A stretch of 64,000 bases of DNA from positions 4,528,001 to 4,592,000 of the forward strand of contig OX485809.1 of NCBI GenBank assembly GCA_950295325.1. The letters are read 5' to 3'. Position 1 is the stretch's first letter. Every line of letters starts with the position of its first letter. The notes beneath the pieces were generated by a model that saw nothing but the letters and a program-made list of their open reading frames with translations, did no database searches and was not told the origin of the DNA. The translations under genes and the position numbers were made by a program. Source of the DNA: Polytrichum commune. Its lineage: Eukaryota; Streptophyta; Polytrichopsida; Polytrichales; Polytrichaceae. Shown in pieces: positions 24,205 to 37,661 of this stretch.

Positions 24205-24558
24205 TAAGGTAGGGGTGGCAATTTCCGTGCGGGTCCTAAAGTCGACCCCTATGTCCGAAGCACCTTTATAGGTGCTTTTACCATTCACAGCGCTGCCAAC
24301 ATTTCATTGGCTGCCAACGGTCGGTTTTAGAAATCCACCTTGTGGATATACCACGTACCCTATGTGCGAGTGTTGGTCACTCTACAAGATTTCTTTTAAA
24401 AATTTGTAGGAAATCATAAACATGCCGGATTTTTTTTATTTTTTCATAGTTGCTCTTGCACCAGCTTTGCGGAGCGCTCAAAATTGATTAAAACAATAGT
24501 TTCAGCATCCCAACTAGGCACATCTAAAATTTGGACGGAAATAGCCACCCCTACCTTA
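24205..24558. mobile_element. 354 bp element with 15 bp perfect TIRs
   Basis: TAAGGTAGGGGTGGC at 24205-24219 is the exact reverse complement of 24544-24558, and the match continues imperfectly inward ('aatttccgt' against 'acggaaat'). It lies 8 bp from the truncated SINE. No coding capacity. If the terminal TA or TAA is a target duplication it would fit a mariner- or Harbinger-type MITE; this cannot be decided here. Confidence 0.6.
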
Positions 24559-27500
24559 GTGCTTGTCTATGGGCTCACGAGTGATCAAAATATGGGAGAG
24601 AAGAATTTTGGGCGGTTTTTTTTATTCGGATTTTGGATTGTTCTCAAGAATGAAGCATGGCATTCTATCCTAGAATATTCAAACACGAGAGACTTCCGGT
24701 GTCTCATTCCACATAGTGCCATTAAAATATTGACTTGTGTGAAATAAACTTGGGATCAAAATAGTGTGGGCTCAAAATGTGTGGTGTGAACCCCAAGGCT
24801 ATGTGCAATCGTCCATACACAAGTTATCTTGTGGTCCATGAGATAAGCATCCTATTACACCATCGTGAGGACATAATTGTGTCATTTTCATAAAACTTAC
24901 ATGCGCACTAAAGACTATACCCCTTGAGCGTTGTGAGGAATACATTTGGCAAGAAAACAAAACGCCTACTTATGTTCGACCTCCTTGACCAATGCTTCGT
25001 ATTCCTCACGGGATAAAAATGTTCGACAAAAAATGATCCCAAATTAACACAAAAGCTTTGAGGAAAATGCTATTAGTTGGATTGACTACAAAATCCCATG
25101 TGTTGTCATATGAAAGAAGTAGCAATTTGGGCATCAAAGTACCGAACCCACGGCTAGCTTGTCACGTTTTGTAATTACCTCGTTATCATCGGAATATGAT
25201 TGGCATTGTCTTCTATAGGGTACCCTGATTACGATTTGCCATTCTAAATTACCTTTCGCTTTTAAATGTTGACATGTGAAAGGGAGGTTTATACATACGG
25301 TTAACCGTATGTACAAGAAGTCGAGGTTGATGGTCAACCCTAACTAAGTGTGCGTGGTCATTTATGCTCCATTTAGAGGTTTTAAACCCTAGATTACGGC
25401 ACTTGGGATTTTCCTTAATCACCGTGAAATGGACATTACTAAATTGTGGTATGCGTAATATCAACATGTAACAAATGTAACATCGTATGTGTATAATGTT
25501 AATAAGTGATGTTGTAATATGGATACATCGTTTATTTGATGCAATGTGGGATTCGACAAGCTATGTTGATCTTGTACCTTGTTGTTTGAAATGAGCGAGC
25601 TCTTATTTAGATCTACACTCATGGATTAAAATTTTACAATATTATTTTTGTACTTTTTCATAGGGTCATGCCCTTGTCATGTTATTAGGCCTATCGTTCG
25701 CTTTGGGTGTAGAAAACATTGTTCGTATGATGTTTTTGTTGCATGTATGATTGTTGCCTACAATGGATTAAGGGAGTTGTTAAACTAACCACGTAGTATG
25801 TTCAAACAACCACAAAGACACGCCGCGCTATCACGTAACTTGTCAATTTTTTAATTCAGCATCACACATATGAAGACGAGCAAGGTGTCACTTTGTGTTA
25901 GCATTAATAAATTTGACCAACTTGGATGACAAGCCATAGTCCAATCGACGCCGTATGTATTGAATGCAGTTGTTTCAGCAATCCTTTAAAATTTTATTGC
26001 TAATTATAATTTTAATCGATTTGGGTCAAATGAACATGTAAAGTGATTGCTTGATTATTTAAAATTTATGTTGAATCTTAGTGTCTAAATTCTCTTGAAC
26101 TTGTTAAGTAACAATGTCATCGATTTACAATAAAAGAATGTCATAATATGTGTTGATTACTTTCATCCGTTCTTTGTCCCCTTCCCTATGGCATTTTTTT
26201 CAATCAAGAGGTAAAATTAGAAAACACATTGGCATTGTCAAGAATCTATGGGACAACTTTTCTTCCACAAACAACATGGATGTACTTCCTCAAATGACAT
26301 GTATGTGTATATGAGCAATGTGTGGTAGATATGGATCTAAGAACGGAAACTAAAAAGACATATGTGTTAAAAAGATTGGACTAGATTAATATGCTCAAAT
26401 ACGCTAATATTCCTAGATTCAACAATGAACATTATTGGGGGGCACATGACATATATGACCACACGACGACCATGTGATTCTTCACTTTGGTAATGAACAA
26501 GATATAAATATGAACAACAAGAAAGTATGAAGTGAAGGGCTACATTCATTGTAGTTAAGGTTTTGATATTACTTAATCTAATCCAAGGAAATCAATCCAT
26601 AGTGCAAGGTCTCGGGGAAGACTAAGCCAATGTTTGTAAGGATTTATATCATATTGAATTAAGGTTATTAATAACATCCAATTCTTTTACTCTTTCATTT
26701 CTTCTTCATGAAGCTTCAATCACACTCCTATGGTTCATTGGTGTTTTCTCAGTCGTATATGGTTTTGTCCTATGTGTGTTGATTTCTATCAATCTAATTT
26801 CCATCCTCTATTCCGCAAGGCTCAAAAGCTTGGCAAGTGGTTAATGCCTCATAATTAGGATAAAGTCCATGGTAATATTTTTTGAGTAAATGTATAATCT
26901 TTGATTGCCATGAATCATAATTGCGATAAATATAAAAGTTAAATTCTCTTAATCAATTTACAACTATGAGGCGACTTTTCACAACTGTAATCACCACCTT
27001 CGTCTTCGGTGGACCTGGCAACTTGTCTCAATAATCACCTACATGGGTTAATACAATAACAATGCCTCCACAAGATAAGTTGTATCCTTTATTTTATGAT
27101 TTAGGTTGTCTTGTTTGCTCAACTGAATAGTCTTCATTGGATACAAACTGATTCCAATGAGGCAAAGTCTTTTTCTTTTAAGGTAATATCCTTGGCAACT
27201 TGCAACCTACCCAAAATAGCTTTATGCCTTGTTCTCTTTGCATGTAGACTTATTGCTTGCTTTGACAAGGTACATTAACCCTATTAGGTCATATCCTTCT
27301 TTATGTGTCTACCTCATGGTAATGTCTTTCTCTCACTCAACTATCTCCCAACCTAGGACTTGGCTATGGCCTTTTAAATCCCATTGATGATGATCACACC
27401 CATCTCAAGTGTTCTTAGTCCATCCAATTTCACTTTGACTAGTCGAGAAGAAGTCTATGGGCGATGAAACAACTTTTGGCTTCTGGTGAGGCCATGTTGT

Positions 27501-29004
27501 CTGTGCTTTCTCGACCGTCAGATTTGACCGATGTAACCCTCCTCCCCTGATATCCTCCGTTCCTGCCACCACTCATCCACTGCTTGCGTTCTATGTCCCT
27601 ATGTTAATACTAAATCATCTCAAAACCACTTCACCAGTCAATGTGCACCTTTATCATAAGTGGATTATCATTTCCTCTCGTGCCATTAACATTACTCTTT
27701 CTTCCTCTACCTGGAAGATGCCTTCCACATTGCTTGTCTCTTCAACTTAATTCATTGCTCATGCATACGGGTCATGAACTTATTCAAAGTACTCCAACAA
27801 TTGAAGAATCTTCTTTTCTCATTTTTCTCCTTTGAGGCAATCACCTTTCTTGGACTCTAGTGCTTTATGATCTTCTACAATTCATCCCGCTCACATTAAC
27901 ACACAAGGTTGTTGCCTAAGGATGTCACACTCATATTTAACTATAGCTTCACGGCCTTGATCTCTCTTTCCCAAGCATTAACACACAACTCCTCTTAGAC
28001 TATCACATTCTTGTCCACACTCACAATTTTGTTAAACTTCGTTTGGCTCATTTGGACTATTTCAATAGCCTATTTGCATTAGGGGTATGAATGACTTGGT
28101 TAGAAAATTGGCTTAGACATAGTAGAAACAAACAAACATTATCAATTGCACATCATATAAATGTACTGCAATTTTCTAGAGCCATGCACTCCTAGCTACT
28201 TGACCCCTAAATGCCTACACATCAGGCGTCTTGAAATGAGCGTAGAAGTCCCATTGTAACTTTTAGAACTTTGACAATTTCTATAGCATGTCTACAAAGT
28301 CTACACCCATTCCAAGCATATAGATGTTCGAATCCTAATAAAGAAATGTCCGTATAGCTCAAATCTACAACCCCACAACACATTAGAAAATCAAGGCACT
28401 TGGATAAAATTAGCTAAATCAAACATTTGAGGAACATTCTAATTTTGGTTGATTCCAACCTCTTAGGCATCTAGGGATTAAGTCCCTCCCTATACCCACA
28501 TATTTTTCATTGCAAATGCTCCCAACACCATCTTGCTAGTTGTCCAAACCACGCCCACTTTCTCAGAAAACCACTCCCACCATTCACCCATACCATTCAT
28601 TGACTAAAAGCAACACTCCACCCAACAATAAATTTGAGACATAAGATTGTTCCATGAAAAAACCTAACAATACATATGTATTTTAGCTAGTCACCCCAGA
28701 TATGTCCCGATGTTTGCTCAAATTCAATCCCACTTTCGCCAAATCAATTGCACTTTCCGCTGAAATTGCCATGCTTCTCACCAAAAACAACCTTCACTTT
28801 GTGCTAGGGACATTCATATAATTTAAGATGTGCCCTGGTTACAACATTCAAAGCATGCATAGGATGCGCTTTTGGAAAGGGGTTGGAATTAGCACCATCA
28901 ACTTTAGTGAAAGTGTGCTCCTTGCCAATAGCTATCCTTAGAAACACCTCTGACCACGTCAAATGATGATAAACTTCGTTCCCAAATATCACCTTACCCA
29001 CAAC
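24559..29004. other. Intergenic DNA, nothing recognised
   Basis: No homology to known proteins was seen on either strand, frames are short, and no SINE or MITE of the families listed elsewhere was found. Positions 27000-28800 are C/T-rich on the plus strand without a reading frame. Confidence 0.4.
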
Positions 29005-29399
29005 TACACTCAATATTGTACTTAGTTGTCACATGATATTTTATTTCATTGTGGTAAGTTTCCCAATGACACTTCTCATGAATAAATTTACCAAGTGTTG
29101 TCATCCGGACTTACATTTAGTTCATCCATTTGCCAATTATTGGAACGAAGTTTGGTATATTTTGCATGCTCACATTTTGCAATGAAATGTTGTCATGGAT
29201 GATTGAAAATTGGACGAGAGTTCACTTCATAAGTGATAGTAATTGCAACATTGTAAATCTACAATGCCCAATTTTTTGTACAAGGAATGGCAGATAATTT
29301 TAGGTTACATTTAGTGTTGGTGACACTACATGGGCAATTTACAAATAACATTAAGTAAGACAAATAAACACGGTGACATTATATACAATATTTACTGTA
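29005..29399 (+). mobile_element. Family C MITE, copy 2
   Basis: Starts TACACTCAATATTGTACTTA and ends ATACAATATTTACTGTA. The interior is colinear with 21068-21443 ('cccaatgacacttctcatgaataa', then 'gtcatggatgattgaaaattgga', then 'gatagtaattgcaacattg'). About 395 bp. Confidence 0.7.
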
Positions 29400-31271
29400 G
29401 TAATAAAAGAATGAGAACATAATGAATGGCTGAAGATCCAAGTGCAACTAGGGATGCACTCTAATTTCTTGTGCGATGTTGTATGTAATTGAACACACTA
29501 TCGAGGCTACATATGGTAAATCGCACTATACAATATCTACAATATCAGTGTAGCTCTAAGAACCAACTCTTGCTTGTTGGAGAATTTGAGGCATGCATTG
29601 AAAAGCCTAAATCTATATTACAACGTTGGCAATAACACCCTACAATAACCAAGGGTATTTTTTTAATATATAAGTAATTTCTTCTTCTTCTTCTTTCTCC
29701 TCCTTCAAACTCCCAAGATAACCAAAATGGCTCCAATCATTGGAGTGATGAAGCCACATATGTTTAATATTGCAAATTTTCATCCAAAGATGGACATGTC
29801 CATCCAAGTTATGGCGATTTAATCGATATTTTAATAACAATGTTGTTTCGGACCATGGTACCAAGTTGGAAAATGACATTTGGTATGGCTACACCTACAA
29901 GTGAGAAAAAACCCTCCTACTTACAAGTAAGCATTACACCACCAAAGAGACCACCCATGCAATACAATGGGTACTCACTGGTGACAACTAGACATTTGTC
30001 ATTGATAACTATTATGCTCTTGGATGAGCGATCGGTTATGCAATTTCAAACATAATTTGAGAATATGAACTTCTTGGTCACCTCAATTCTACGAGTGGAT
30101 GCATTGATATACTTCTAATACTTATATGTAAACTTCATGGGAGATAACTAAACTCTCAACGACGTTTTGGAACGTTCTGACGTTCAAATCATCGTGAAAA
30201 ATTAAGGGACATTTTGAATGACAACATGCACATACAATCGATGAATAGTAGAAAAGAACGGTTATAATATTATCATTATCATCTCTACATATTTCATTTG
30301 AATATTCTACCATATTTTCTAACTTGGATTGTGATTTTGGATTAGACCCTAATTTTACTTTACTTTCCTACTACTCCTTACAAATTACCATGAATTTGAT
30401 TGTGGCACTATCCGTTTTGAGAAGATGGTTACTATTTTGGGCACATGGTGTCAATTGGGTACGAGGGAAGTTAGACACTTTTCACCTAAACTCTCCACTT
30501 ACTTACCTTCATGAGGTAGACGTGTGTAATTCAAATACTTTTCTATTTGCACCCACTTCTTATAGGAAACGAACCACATGACTGCAATTAATGGGAGATG
30601 ATCAACATGTCCACATTATGTCCATAATTATTTGTCTCATAATTATTGAAGCGCATGTGAATACCTCATTCAATACCATAGTGATGATCCTCATGCTCAT
30701 TAAGTGGTTGTATAGGTCACCCAATTGTAATGACTATGAACCGAATAGTAGAGAACACGTCTTGAGCAAAAGGTTCTGTCTCATTTAAACAACTGTCTTT
30801 TTAGTGTTGGTCCCTAAGTCCAAATGTAATCACATACTAAACACTTTAATATAGATGTCCACGTATTTTTCTATGTTGCATTTAGGCACGTGTATCTAAC
30901 TATAAGATTTATGTTGCATAATAAGATACTTGTGGATATTTATGCATAATAAATACTTGGACAATCTAAAATATTGATGGGTTCTAAGGTAACCTTGACC
31001 TCCAAGATTAGTGAAGGTTTCATTGAGGTACTCGATACTAGAAATTAGGTGCATGTGCTACAAACTTAGTTAGTGTGGAAGGCAACCAAATAACAACAGC
31101 CCGAAGGTCCCAATGAAGTGTAAGGAAATTGATTTTAAATGGCCAAAGGTCTTCAACTTTCCGACTTTTATTTTGCAAATTTATACATCACTTCATTTAG
31201 TTTTTAGATTTTTTGGAACCTATTTAACACATGCTTTACATATCCATTAGGTATATCTACTACCTTCGATG
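29400..31271. other. Intergenic DNA with dispersed repeats
   Basis: No gene recognised. Positions 30600-30870 are related to 236-500 and 18700-19150. A CTT/CTC-rich run lies at 29682-29710. Confidence 0.35.
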
Positions 31272-31274
31272 TTA

Positions 31275-31780
31275 GGGCCACTTCACCCACGAAAGTGAGA
31301 GCCCGTGACCATTGCACTTCAAGCACTCTCATTGGTGGAAAAGGTGGAGCCGGTCCAAGTTCGCCGCTTCACACTATGCTTGAGGGACCAACGGAGTGTT
31401 TGAATGCAAGATGGATGTAAAGTCTACATGGGTTCCTACATGGCATCGAATGGATCATGTTTCATGGTTACTTGGACTACTTCCAAAAACCACCTCTTGG
31501 AGGTAGGCCTAACACAAAACCGGGAGACCATGGCATTCCAAATGCTCACAACCGTTGGTTAATTTTATTTTTATCATGTGTGAGGACCTGCATGAATAGA
31601 AATTCATTGCGATAGCATTTGGTTGAGGGCCCCATCACATATGACTTCGCACTACACTTGAGGGTCCATGACCACACTACATGACTTTTGAGGTGTCTTG
31701 GGACGGCCTTTGGCCACTTTCTTTTGGGCTCTCACAATTACATGGTCACGGCTCTTGGCTCGTGTGCGCACCAGTTCACT
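31275..31780 (-). mobile_element. Family A MITE, copy 4
   Basis: Starts after TTA (31272-31274) with GGGCCACTTCACCCACGA and is colinear with 5763-6254. The right end is diverged ('cgtgtgcgcaccagttcactta' in place of the usual end), so the right TIR is damaged and the TTA there is only suggestive. Confidence 0.75.
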
Positions 31781-31967
31781 TAAATTTAGCAGAGTGGGAG
31801 GAAGCAGATGAGTACATAGAAAGCTCTCTATCTCATAATTATGTGTGCCAAAATGTAGTTTCAGTGTGAGATACAATTCAAGCTTAGCAACTGTGAGCAT
31901 GACATGTGGCAAAATTTGAGTAGAAAATAATTATTTTTCTGTCGAAATAGAGAGCCCCCTACGACAC

Positions 31968-32346
31968 TACACTAAATAATGTAGTTAATATCATATGGTG
32001 TTTCATGTGGTTGTGGTAGTTTTTTTTTTTTCAATGACACTTGCTATGAATAAGTTATCAAGAATTGTCATCCCAACTTACTTTTGGTTCATCCACTTAT
32101 GTTATATTTTGCGTCTTAACATTTATGCAATGAAATGATGCCATCGATGATTGAAAATTGGATGAAGAATTACTTAATAAGTGATAATAATTGTAATGTT
32201 GTAAATAAGAAATGTCCAAATGTTTTACAAAAAAAGAAAAACAATGTTATGTTTAGGTTTAGTGTTTGTGCCATTATACATGAAATTTACAATTAGTATC
32301 GAGAAAGACGAATAGAGCCGGTGACACTAAAATGCATTATTTTGTG
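31968..32346 (+). mobile_element. Family C MITE, copy 3
   Basis: Begins within CACTACACTAAATAATG and contains the family interior ('tcaatgacacttgctatgaataa', then 'atgattgaaaattgga'). It ends near GTGACACTAAAATGCATTATTT. About 379 bp. Confidence 0.65.
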
Positions 32347-32559
32347 AACCAATGAGAACCAATATCTAACTTTCCAAAAAAAAAAAATTGGCAAATTTTC
32401 TTATCACTCCAATTGTATTGTTTTGTGGTGTGGTGTGGATATAACATCCATGAGCGTGTGTTTGTGCGAAAAACCACTTAACACATGTTATTGAATCCCT
32501 TATACCCTCAATGAGGTGTCACAAAATAAGTGCATACCTAAACTAAATATGTGATGAAA

Positions 32560-33255
32560 TTTACAATATCCATGCACTAGTATAGGTCATGGTTGTTTTG
32601 TACACTTGCAATGAATACAATGGTTATTTGTGTTGTCCAGACCACGTTCATTTTGAACCGCCATTGAGCCATTTTGTCATATGGGCCAACCTCGGGGGGT
32701 TCACTTGCGAAAATCATAGAACAACGTCTGATAAAAAATAAGGTCTAATATATTCATTGTAGATAAATTTTGTAAAAAACTTACATATAATATAGGGGGT
32801 TTTAAAATAGTGAAAAAGGATTGCATGTAAAATACCATCACACCTTTATTTTGAAAAATATCATACCTTATAATCTTTTATGCAAGGTAAATAGCCCCCC
32901 AATAAATAGGTCCCGAACGCAAGTGTATGCAAAGTATAAGAGGGAGTGAACCCCCCGAGGGGCCAACACTAAATTTGTGATATTGATCTTGTAAATTATA
33001 ATCACATCCTTGTGGGCCATGGTGCCACCTTGCTATTTTGTTGGCCATGTGTAAGGTCGGTGAAGTTTTTATTATAGATTTGGATACTTATTAGTCATAT
33101 CTTTTATTTACGTTTTTCCATAATATCTAGATCCCTTACATAGTTTTAAATGTACAATAGAAAGGGACTTATGTTATCACTTTATTTGATTTAAAGATGT
33201 TTTTATAATTATCTATGACCCCTCCTTCAATTGTAATATTTTTGGCTACTGATTA
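32560..33255 (+). repeat. Dispersed repeat R1, copy carrying an insertion
   Basis: Colinear with 660-1105 once the 269 bp insert at 32691-32959 and one copy of its target duplication are removed. Its right end runs into the family A MITE at 33256. Confidence 0.7.
32691..32959. mobile_element. 269 bp element, 14 bp TIRs, 8 bp target duplication
   Basis: CTCGGGGGGTTCAC (32691-32704) is the exact reverse complement of 32946-32959. The element is flanked by GGGCCAAC at 32683-32690 and 32960-32967. The paralogous repeat at about 793 has a single GGGCCAC and no insert, which fixes the boundaries. An 8 bp duplication is typical of hAT elements, although the CTCGGGGGG end is not a canonical hAT terminus. 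No coding sequence inside. Confidence 0.85.
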
Positions 33256-33756
33256 GAGCTTACACACGAGCCAAGAGCTGTGACCATAAAATTGTGAGAG
33301 CCCAAAAGAAAGTGTCCAAAGGCCGTCCCAAGACACCTCCAAGATCATGTAGTGTGGTCACGGACTGCCAAGTGTAGTGTGAAGTCATGTGTGCCCATGC
33401 CCTTAAGCAAATGATATTTCAATTAATTTCTATTTCATGCGGGTCCTCATACATGATGAAATAGAACAAATTAACAATTGTGAGCATTCAGAGTGCCATG
33501 GTCTTCTGATTTTGTGTTAGGCCTACCTTCAAGAGGTGGTTTTGGAAAAGAGTCCAAGTGACCATGAAACATGATCCATTCGATGCCATGTAGGAATCCA
33601 TGTACACTTTACATCCATCTTGCATTCACATACTCGCTCAGTTGGTCCCTCAAGCGTAGTGTGAAGTGAACTTGGACCGGCTCCGCCTTTTCCACCAATG
33701 AGAGTGCTTGAACTGTACCGGTCATGGGCTCTCAGTCTCGTGTGTGAAGTGGCCCC
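33256..33756 (+). mobile_element. Family A MITE, copy 5
   Basis: The right end is intact (TGTGTGAAGTGGCCCC, then TTA). The left end reads 'gagcttacacacgag', which resembles host repeat R1 ('caagcttacacacc' at 1090) as much as the family TIR. The left TIR is therefore probably truncated at a shared ACACAC. The interior is colinear with 47255-47755. Confidence 0.75.
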
Positions 33757-34050
33757 TTAGCATGTCTTTGCATCCAACTTGAAGCCGAACACCCAAACTA
33801 TGTACTTTGACCCAAATTTTCAATAACTTTAATAAAGATTTTCATATGATTGGAAAGACGGCAAAGGAGTAATAACCTTGGACCCCCAAAGCCTTTGACC
33901 TTTGACTCCACTTTAAATTATTTTATTTGATCATAAACCATGTCACATAGGCTTGGTGGCCATTATGCCCTTGCTTTTTAGGTGTCCGGAATTAGGTGCA
34001 CCTACTTTAGGAGGTCTAGTGGAAGGGAGCGGTAAGATAAGCAAGGGTTT

Positions 34051-34450
34051 CACTACACTAACTTGGCATGTACACTAAATAGTCCTATCAGTGTGGGTGG
34101 AAAATTAGCATGGAAATAATTACTGTGGGCCATACTAGTTTTCTAGTCAAGGTGGGAAGTAACGTGGGTCCTAGACCCTGGGTGTTTCCCTGAGTTGGGT
34201 CTAAGTCTTCATGAAGATTTTTGACCAATACACTGAATATTACTTAAAGGGCAAAACTAACAAAAAAATAAAAAGAATTACCCACATTAAATTTATTGAC
34301 AACAACTTTATGTGGTTCACATTAATTATATGCTTGGAATATAGTGTAGGTTGACAATTAATGTGGTCCACGGTAATTCTCATATTGAGAATTAATGGGG
34401 CCTCTAGAGAATTATCGTGGGTTGTAGTTATAGGATCGTTTAGTGTAGTG
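34051..34450. mobile_element. CACTA-ended MITE, copy 2
   Basis: 400 bp from CACTACACTAA to its exact inverse TTAGTGTAGTG. Internal motifs such as 'tagtgtgggtgg' recur at 34918-35000. No transposase and no matching 3 bp target duplication were seen, so the CACTA assignment rests on the ends alone. Confidence 0.5.
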
Positions 34451-36427
34451 GAGGAAGGGAAGTGCGAAGGGAATTAGAAAAGTAAGTACTAATTTGGTCA
34501 CTTACCTTAATCAAATACGCACATTTGAGTGGCATGTGCCTCTATAAATAAACTCCAGAATGACATGTGTTTGAAAAATATTGGACTACATGCTTAAATT
34601 TTGTTGACCAATCTAGGTTCAATAGTGAACACTTGAGGAAGACCTACACTTAGTGGAGGAAGGGAGAGGGCATGTGTGAACAATATATAGCATTGAGCAC
34701 CAACGATGACTCTTGAAAGTCAAGTCAACTTGATTTCATTTTGTTTGGAGAATATGTAACATATGGGTTGTGTCCATGATACCCTTTTTCTAAGGTGTCC
34801 GGTGCAAGCATGGGAAAGTGGACAACTCTTGATCCATGCCCATGTTCAATTGATAGTGATTCAAAACTATACACGAACTTTGAATTTTGCAAAGAAAAAA
34901 ATCATGGACATTCAAAGAACTAGTGTGGGCCACGTTATTTTTCAACCCACACTAAATCTCTAATATAAAATTAGTGTGGGCCACATTAGTCATTTTCATA
35001 GGATATCAATGTGGGGGAATATTTTTATTTTGTAATACTTATAGTGTGAGGTTATTGTTGTAATTCCATGTAAGATGTTGGTTGGAAATATCGAGGATTG
35101 AACTCATATTATTTCTACTCCAACCAAACAATTAGAGTGACCCACACTAAGGGGTGCTGTAGATGGGGGTCCAAGGGGGAGGGTCTGACAAATGAAGCAA
35201 TCATATTGGCTAAGAGGTGTAAATTGGATCGAAGGGCTTTACATTAGGGTCCAACACCAAGAAGAGGCAAAGTGAGGTGTGTCATGCATGGCATTATTTT
35301 GGAGTTAAACCATTATTGGTCCTAACCAAGAAATGAAGCTCAGAGGAGAGCTCATGTTTTGCTAGATGATTCCGGAAGGTAGAGTCCAAGGGAGGGTATG
35401 GTTCAAGGGTTCAAGTTGCCTCAAATTGCTTCAAATTGTCCCTATGATCTTGGACTGTGGACCCCCATCTAAAGCACATTAAATATGACTTAGTGTACTC
35501 GACACTTACGTTAACCTAGCAAGTAACTTAGTAAAGGCGGAAGGGAACACTTAGGTCCACTTTGCATAATACCCCAACCACACCAAGGGGGGGGGGGGGT
35601 CCAGCCCCCCTAACCGAACTAGCCAATTCCCCTCCCCCCCCCCCAACGCAATCGGGGCCACCCATCCAAGACGTATGGGACAAGGTCCTAAAAAACCTCA
35701 GTTGGCTGGCTGTAGGCCACCCTGTCTCAAATTGGTTTTGAAGACTCCTCGTGTAAAGCTAACCTTATGTCCGGTTCAAACTACACTGAAGAAATGCATG
35801 TCAAAAATTTTAGGGGAATGGATCAATATGATTGGCTACAAAATGGGTTCTCCACTGGTTGGGATGTACACCATAGCCAATACTTTCTCTGGTGGAGAAC
35901 TTCAAGCATGGATGATAAAATGACATGGTTGCAAACACGACAACATGTATTGCCATGGGAAGTTCTCTAGAGGTCAAGTTTTTTGGGCAACTGCAAAATT
36001 TCAGACAAGAAACTTGGCCTCCATAGAACTCTAACTCAAAAAATTGTTTTATTGTTTTTTCATCTTGTTCATCATACTAACTGTTGCCTCGAATAACAAT
36101 ATACTGGGTTGAAATTCTTGACCGACCGGCGCACTTCTTCAACATACTTCGAATTGGCCCTTTAGTGCATTAGACAAGTCACGTACAAGGGTTTACACAT
36201 ATCAAACCCCAAATTCGCCTCGACTCCTCATGTAAACTCAACCTTAGTTAGAGCATACTCACTAGTTCTTCATACACAACTCCACAACTGAATAATGATA
36301 GGTGTAGCCAATGAGTTGGACTCACGTGTTAGGCCTAATCGCTATAATTTTGTTGGCAGGACCCGGAAAACCTACCAGGTTAGAAGAGCTTGAGTTTATT
36401 GTAGCCTAGTTTTCAACGCCCTCTATA
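34451..36427. other. Intergenic DNA with G and C runs
   Basis: No gene recognised. A 13-base G run (35587-35599) and an 11-base C run (35634-35644) lie about 35 bp apart and could pair. The two overlapping frames at 35675-35970 (67 and 82 aa) have no recognisable domain. Motifs 'tagtgtgggccac' occur at about 34921 and 34973. Confidence 0.4.
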
Positions 36428-37303
36428 AGGGCATGTTCACACATTATAAACTAAACAAATACACAAAAGGGATGTTGAATCGGGTAACATTATTTTAGAG
36501 GGGAGTAGTCGCATTTTACATGTCCCACACGTTCACTCTATATGGGCTTAACCCTTAAAGGACATATGCTTTCCCGATACCACACCCAAAATATCTTTTA
36601 AAATTCATTTTAAGCATGATTAACCAATTAATTTACATAGGCTCTATTCTAAAGAAGTATAGATCTTGCTAAGGTGCTCGATTTGGCATTCTAAAAACCC
36701 CATTTGGTGCAATGGAGTAGAAGTTTTGAACAAGATTCTCCCAAAATAATACCAAGCCCGTGGGGCAACATTGTCCTTTAAGGGTTAATAAAGTGTGGGT
36801 CATGTGATCAAAACTAAATTCCTTATAATACACAAGGCTTCACATAGAAATCGTTGAAGCTAAGATTCTATTTGGTCAAAGATTGGGAGGTATCGATAGT
36901 TGATTCTCTTATAAAAGAGTTAAAAGTTGGGCCACAATAGACCCAAGCTATTCCGGCCTCGCTAGTGTTACAATAGCGGTTGGGCTGGACACGTGGGTCC
37001 AACTCCCGGACTAAACCTAACACCATCTCGTTGTGGGGCCCTGTATTGCTAACATGTTCACACATGCTCTAACATAATCAACTCTCAACACCTCACAACC
37101 TTTGACCAAACAGAACCTTAGTTCCAACTATTTCTATGGAAAGCCCCGTGTATTTGTATGATATTAGTTTTGCTCGAGAGACACAGAAGTGTACGAAGCT
37201 CGTATAGAGGGAGCGTGTGAGACATATAATGAAACCACTCCCCTCTAAAATAATGTGACCCAATTGACTCTTTGTGTTAGCATTTGGTGCACAAGATCAT
37301 GCT
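36428..37303. mobile_element. ~880 bp element with ~100 bp inverted ends
   Basis: The segment 36463-36552 ('taacattattttagagggga', then 'cccacacgttcactctata') is the near reverse complement of 37185-37280. Similarity continues outward to 'aagggcatgttcac' on the left and 'gatcatgctctta' on the right. Long TIRs suggest a DNA transposon derivative; no transposase frame was seen inside. It ends about 20 bp before the GA-rich leader region of the LRR gene. Confidence 0.55.
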
Positions 37304-37322
37304 CTTAGTGAGGGGAAGGAAG

Positions 37323-37620
37323 GAGAGAGAGAGAGAGAGAGAGAGGTGATGACTTTCCACCCTTTCACTCCCTTTTCCGCAAAGGGCCTCGCCTCTCTTC
37401 TTCACTCACTCACTCGATGATCGTACTGACTATGTAGCGTGTCCTCCAGCTCAGTCCGCGTGCACTGTGTGACCACTGTGGGGTCCCAGTCCCTCCCGCT
37501 TTCAGCAACAAGAGAAAGAGAAAGAGAAGCGAAGAACAGCAAGCAAGCAAGGTAAAACATTGCCAGGACAGATAAGAAAGATCCACACCCTGCGCCTCAC
37601 TGCAGGGAAAGCCTGGGAGG

Positions 37621-37658
<38 letters not shown>
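37323..37658. promoter_or_regulatory. Promoter/leader region of the LRR gene with two (GA)n tracts
   Basis: GA tracts lie at 37323-37345 and 37624-37658, with C/T-rich DNA between them. GA or CT tracts near transcription starts are common in plants. Placing the start here is inferred from the splice donor at 37727, and no TATA box was identified with confidence. Confidence 0.45.

Positions 37659-37661
<3 letters not shown>

Noticed and set aside
35675-35970. Overlapping 82 and 67 aa frames
   Set aside because: No motif recognised, two frames overlap, and G/C homopolymers lie just upstream.
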